A stretch of 64,000 nt of DNA, taken from NCBI RefSeq assembly GCF_038967635.1, contig NZ_CP152413.1, positions 7,382,001-7,446,000 of the forward strand, given 5' to 3'. This DNA is from Bradyrhizobium sp. B124. Lineage in GTDB: Bacteria > Pseudomonadota > Alphaproteobacteria > Rhizobiales > Xanthobacteraceae. Shown in pieces: positions 60,556 through 64,000 of this stretch. The position numbers and the translations under genes were made by a program. Each line of letters begins with the position of its first letter. Positions within the stretch are counted from its first letter, which is position 1. Under the pieces are notes generated by a model. That model worked only from the letters and a program-made list of their open reading frames with translations, was not told where the DNA came from and did not search any database.

Positions 60556-61326
60556 GTCGGGGTCAAGGGCTGATCTTGTCTCAAGGAACTGCAGACCAGG
60601 AGCAGCAGCAGGCGGCCTGAACCTGCGAAATCAACTGTCCGTCACGGATGCGGCGATCACCAGCGCAGGCCAATGCATTTTGGGCCCATCGTCAAACCTT
60701 GTGTTCAGGCCGTAAAGCTGTCGGTCCCCGCCCATCGTCGGGCATGCAGGCTTTAAGGCATTGGTCGGCACCGCACAAGGCGAGCAGCGTCGACACGGCG
60801 TGTCGGGTGATCGTCTCGATGGAATCGCGATGCTCGTCTGCGGCGCCTTCAACAATGCGCTGCGCTCCAACATTAGGCCGCGCGATCATCGGTCGACATC
60901 GGATGACGTCTCGCACGCGGTGCAGCCGGAGAAGCGTGCAATTGTCGAGGAGTTAGTGTTACCGGCTCAGGTCAAGATTCAGATATGCCATCTCAGAGCG
61001 CATTGAGACTTACTCGACGCTCAAAGTGCTTGAATCGCCTGTAGCGTCAGGTTGTAGGTCTTCCAAGATCGGACGCCTTTGAAAAACGATTCACACTGGG
61101 AACCAACATCGCGAATGTCTCAAGCTTTAAAGGCGGCTGCGCGAGCCGCGTGTGCCGCCGATCTTTGCTGTGCGTTGGTCTTGGCGACAGGACTGTTGCG
61201 CGTGGTGGAACGATGATTCGGAAGCACGGCAAAGATGACGCCGGCCCTGCAATAGCACGACGGTTGCTGCGAATACCTGGCCATCTTCCCGGCACCAGGG
61301 TGATAGTCACGGGGCAAAGAACAATC
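60556..61326. other. Intergenic stretch, no supported gene
   Basis: About 770 bases with only short, unrecognisable frames. It contains the first copy of the 29-base repeat (61029-61057). Confidence 0.4.
61029..61057 (+). repeat. 29-base direct repeat, copy 1
   Basis: The 29 bases starting CTTGAATCGC and ending GCGTCAGGTTGTAG recur at 63470-63498 with three mismatches. On the minus strand both copies read YNLT followed by AIQA, so they may be the ends of a decayed duplicated gene. Confidence 0.6.
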
Positions 61327-61692
61327 ATGAAGGATATGCAGCGTAAGAGAGGTTTGGTGAACCAAGACCGACGAGCGGGTTGGACCTCCCGTGCATATCG
61401 CGATTCAGCCGTCCATGCTGTGATTGCGATCGCGGCCATGTTGTGCACGGGATGCGGTCACGCGCGAGATCGGAGGTCGGATGAGGTCTTGATGTCGTGC
61501 AGACCAGACGTGATGCGCTTTTGCAATCGCTTTACAGGACGTGGAGATGCGGACGCGACCATGTTTTGTCTTCGGGACAATTTCAAAAGCTTGCTTGTCG
61601 AATGTCGCCGGGTGATGCCAACCGCGGCGGAAAGAAAGGGACGGGCGAAACGAGGCGTCGACAAGCTTCCGATCGTCCTGCATCGGGAGTGA
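61327..61692 (+). CDS. Small cysteine-rich exported protein
   Basis: A 121-residue protein with a basic N-terminus, one hydrophobic segment (AVHAVIAIAAMLCTGCGHA) that could be a signal/lipobox-like region, and a C-terminal cysteine-rich repeat (SCRPDVMRFCNRF, MFCLRDNFKSLLVECRRVMP). The latter resembles the GLG1-type Cys-rich repeat found in small rhizobial periplasmic proteins. An earlier frame start at 61150 looks noncoding. No operon partners; function unknown. Confidence 0.55.
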   Translation: MKDMQRKRGLVNQDRRAGWTSRAYRDSAVHAVIAIAAMLCTGCGHARDRRSDEVLMSCRPDVMRFCNRFTGRGDADATMFCLRDNFKSLLVECRRVMPTAAERKGRAKRGVDKLPIVLHRE

Positions 61693-61959
61693 GCCGCCCG
61701 AGCGTCAATCTCAGAATGTAACCGGCAGTCAGCGGTCCAAACGAGGTGGGTGCTGGAGCTTTCGTCAGGCTGGTTGTCTTGAAGCGGATTGATCGGGCTG
61801 AAAGCGTCCCTCCGGCTGGAGCGCCGTTGATCCACTGGCGGGCATCCAAGTTCCAGCAATCGATAGCCTCGTTCGGCGATCGAGAGGCGCGCACGCCCGT
61901 TGTGAGGTCGTGATGCGATCGGAAGCTCGCATTTTCGGTGCTGCACTAGCTAGTTATCA

Positions 61960-62120
61960 GCGGTGCAGCCAATTCCGCGGACCTTGAGGCAGTAGTGAAG
62001 TTGCCACCGGTTCGCCGAAACTGACCCGGGGGATATACGGTATTCACGTCAGGGCTGGTTACGGCCAGGCATCGTCCTGGAATTCCTACGGTCCGTCAAT
62101 CTATGGCGACGTCAGCCTAA
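61960..62120 (+). pseudogene. Outer-membrane beta-barrel protein remnant, copy 2
   Basis: Codes for ADLEAVVKLPP, then in another frame VRAGYGQASSWNSYGPSIYGD, matching the remnant at 19311 (ADLEPGVKLPP; YGQSIYGDA). Stops and frameshifts show it is dead. The bases from 61693 to 61959 show nothing. Confidence 0.45.
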
Positions 62121-62283
62121 TGCTCCTAGCAGGCGGTCAAATCGCCTATAACCGGCAGCGAAATCGCTTGAATGCTGGCGTTGCGATTTTATTCTATGGC
62201 GGCCTTCCAATTCAGAGCTGCTCGTCGCGCGATTAGCGTGGCGTTGACCGTCGCCCTTGAGGGAGTAAATCGAGCACGGGAAG

Positions 62284-62592
62284 TCACTCACGTTGGCCGC
62301 CAATCGACCTTCCGAAGGAACCGCGTGACGCGATTGCTGCGTTCTCGATCGGCGCCAAAGTGGAATCGCTTGGCCCAACTACGGTGCTTTTCGTCGAATT
62401 CGCTCCAGTGCTCAGCACCATAGGAAATGCGGTCGCCAAGAGCCGTTCGAAGGCAGAAAGCTGTCCAAGCAGCCGCTTCTCCACGACCTCGCGCTCCGCG
62501 CCAGGCAGCCCCGCTCGAAGCAACCTACGACAACGCCAAATCTCGTTTCGCACCCATCTGATCTCACTCAATCTATCATCGATCGACGTCAT
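62284..62592 (-). CDS. Hypothetical helical protein
   Basis: A 102-residue frame starting MTSIDDRLSEIRWVRNEIW with an amphipathic, charged helical N-terminal half (CRRLLRAGLPGAEREVVEKR, LLGQLSAFERLL) and a Ser/Gly-rich tail. Composition looks protein-like. No ribosome binding site is evident. A 31-codon frame ending in DDVDR just upstream overlaps its start. I do not recognise it. Confidence 0.4.
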   Translation of the reverse strand: MTSIDDRLSEIRWVRNEIWRCRRLLRAGLPGAEREVVEKRLLGQLSAFERLLATAFPMVLSTGANSTKSTVVGPSDSTLAPIENAAIASRGSFGRSIGGQRE

Positions 62593-63534
62593 CACAGATT
62601 GCAGATTTAGGTTTACCCGGCGATTTGGAATCATCGAGCATGCGGCCGATATCCGGGCGCAACCGCTCCATGGCGCCGCATACATGCCGAACAGCTGCGT
62701 CTAAGAAACTTGCGAGTTGCCCATGTCCTCGGGGAATATGGCGAGCGGTTTGAGGTGTGCAAGGCTCTCATCAACCGGTACCAGCTGACGCTGCGCGTGT
62801 GAAAAAGTATTTGCTGCAGATCATTGCGTTTCCCGGCGTTGTGACGGTGTACATCGCATATTTCCTGCACGCTACACGGTCGACGTATATCAGAGAGGTT
62901 TAGGCCGGGTCCGACGCCCGAGGAAGCTGACGGTCAAGCAGGAGCTCGTCAGACACAATGCACGCCGCCATGGTCGATGGCACCAAAGTGACATTTGTTT
63001 GACGACTTTGTTCGATGCCCAGCCGCTCGGCCTTGGCTTCACCTTAGTCCAGCAGAGCACGACCCGGAACGTGGCGACGTTGACCCCAACGGGCGCAAGT
63101 GATGCAAAATGATGGCGACTTTATTGCGCTCGCCTCTCTCCCAGCAGTGGCCAGTCTGGCGCTGCTACCGGCATCGCAATCGGCCTTATCAATCGATAAA
63201 TGAGCGTGGTGCGCGAGCCCACCAACACCTTGAGAAACCGCGTGGTCGCGACGTTCTTCCTTTGTTGGAAAGCGAGCATGACCGCGATACGCTGCACATG
63301 CAACTCGGCCCAAGAATACGCACGGGCCAAGCGTGAGAGCTCTGCCTATCACAGATCATTATTATTATTTCAGTCGGGTTCAGTGTCGAACTCAATAGGC
63401 ACTCCACTGATAATCATTTGCTATCATCGTCGGCTGTGCACATCCAGCGTCAAGACACCCATTTAACAGCTTGAATCGCACGTTGCGTCAGGTTGTAGTC
63501 TCGTAGAGGAATAAAGCAGGCGGGACACGCGTCT
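62593..63534. other. Gene-poor stretch
   Basis: About 940 bases with no recognised gene. It holds the second copy of the 29-base repeat (63470-63498). Confidence 0.4.
63470..63498 (+). repeat. 29-base direct repeat, copy 2
   Basis: It matches 61029-61057 at 26 of 29 positions. The bases around the two copies are not similar. Confidence 0.6.
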
Positions 63535-63711
63535 ATGACTCAGTGGCAAATAGTGATCGGCAGCGACGGCATGCTAATTGCCAATCCTGTCGCTTGCGGG
63601 CGACGGGCACGAAAACTAGTTGCATCGTGGGCACGGGGCGACGCTGTGCGGGCTATTGTCAATTGCGCTGCGACAAGCGGGCTCGCGATATGGCATGAGA
63701 TCATGGAATGA
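63535..63711 (+). CDS. Possible 58-residue protein
   Basis: An ATG-started frame (MTQWQIVIGSDGMLIANP, GDAVRAIVNCAATSGLAIW) with protein-like composition but no clear ribosome binding site. Unrecognised. Confidence 0.3.
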   Translation: MTQWQIVIGSDGMLIANPVACGRRARKLVASWARGDAVRAIVNCAATSGLAIWHEIME

Positions 63712-63896
63712 TGCAGAATGTGGTCCGGCAACAGCTGCGATCGTATTTATCCCCGCGCAACGAGAACGCGGTGAGTAAACAGCCCAGCGCTAGCAGGCAG
63801 ATACCTCAACTGCATAGGCGGGTATCCAGAGGCGACGACCGGTCGCATTGAGCGCGTGGCCGCACAGGGCGCTGCGGTGAAAGCTCGGAAGGTCTT

Positions 63897-64000
63897 ATGT
63901 CCGCTCAAACTAACTTGACGACGGCGTTGAGCGAAATCGATCGTGCTCGCGATATCGTTGAATTCTCAACTGCAGTGGTCACGCGCGACAAGCAGCTGCG
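63897..64000 (+). CDS. Hypothetical protein, 3' end outside window
   Basis: An ATG with GGAAGG five bases upstream opens a frame that runs off the window end. The 34 visible codons (MSAQTNLTTALSEIDRARDI, VVTRDKQL) look protein-like and helical but are too few to identify. Confidence 0.45.
   Translation, partial: MSAQTNLTTALSEIDRARDIVEFSTAVVTRDKQL

Noticed and set aside
61150..61326. Longer start for the cysteine-rich protein
   Set aside because: The extra 59 codons are basic and noncoding-like, and the hydrophobic segment is better placed with the start at 61327.

Overview
The window reads as a piece of the symbiosis island of a Bradyrhizobium-type soybean or cowpea symbiont. Its nif/fix genes follow the Bradyrhizobium arrangement (separate nifDKENX, nifS-nifT, nifB-frxA-nifZ, nifH-nifQ, nifV-nifW and fixBCX groups) and are interleaved with NifA/sigma-54 promoters. 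It also holds a type III effector with a tts box, a bacterial gibberellin operon, and insertion-sequence debris. All identifications come from reading protein motifs and family resemblance; no database search was possible.

Layout: 1-1771, the end of the uptake-hydrogenase maturation operon (hypD partial, hypE). 2599-3711, alanine dehydrogenase with a terminator. 4279-9662, a NifA-type promoter followed by a 2[4Fe-4S] ferredoxin and sufBCDS. 9944-17822, nifDKENX, a NifX-associated DUF269 protein, a DUF683 protein and fdxB. 17823-19740, a junk zone of truncated genes (IS6 transposase, DUF2235, outer-membrane protein, P450). 19747-29230, the GC-rich gibberellin operon CYP112-CYP114-ferredoxin-SDR-CYP117-GGPS-CPS-KS, ending in a broken idi cut by an IS110 remnant. 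30558-31504, tts box and NopP-like effector. 32027-36224, a Rieske protein, an unknown protein divergently transcribed from a hesB/iscA-like gene, a frameshifted nfu, nifS, nifT and a SIR2-like gene. 36378-42019, nifB, frxA, two nifZ, small nif-linked genes, a frameshifted DegT-type aminotransferase and a second Rieske-like protein. 43094-46452, a thioredoxin-like ferredoxin, ompW, a nitrogenase-associated ArsC-like protein and a decayed receiver-domain gene. 46498-54758, nifH, nifQ, nifV, nifW, a fixA remnant and fixBCX. 54956-60555, minus-strand ahpCD, a modC operon and a dihaem cytochrome c peroxidase. 60556-64000, mostly gene-poor with fragments.

How it fits together: NifH/D/K are the nitrogenase; NifB, E, N, X, V, Q and the molybdate ABC ATPase supply FeMo-cofactor; Suf and NifS/HesB supply Fe-S clusters; FixBCX and several ferredoxins supply low-potential electrons; HypD/E mature the hydrogenase that recycles H2; AhpCD and CcpA remove peroxides. 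Regulation is unusually legible. I find thirteen -24/-12 elements (most matching TGG-N9-TTGC[AT], three weaker) and nine TGT-N10-ACA NifA sites. Two control regions look bidirectional: 33092-33274, with one shared site, and 46498-46719, with two shared sites at nifH.

The most notable points are: the reduced gibberellin operon (P450 remnant upstream, idi destroyed); a fixA pseudogene exactly where fixA would precede fixBCX; nif-linked genes that are frameshifted or lack key residues (nfu, aminotransferase, Rieske 2); a SIR2-like gene translationally coupled to nifT; and a NifA-type-controlled protein of unknown family.
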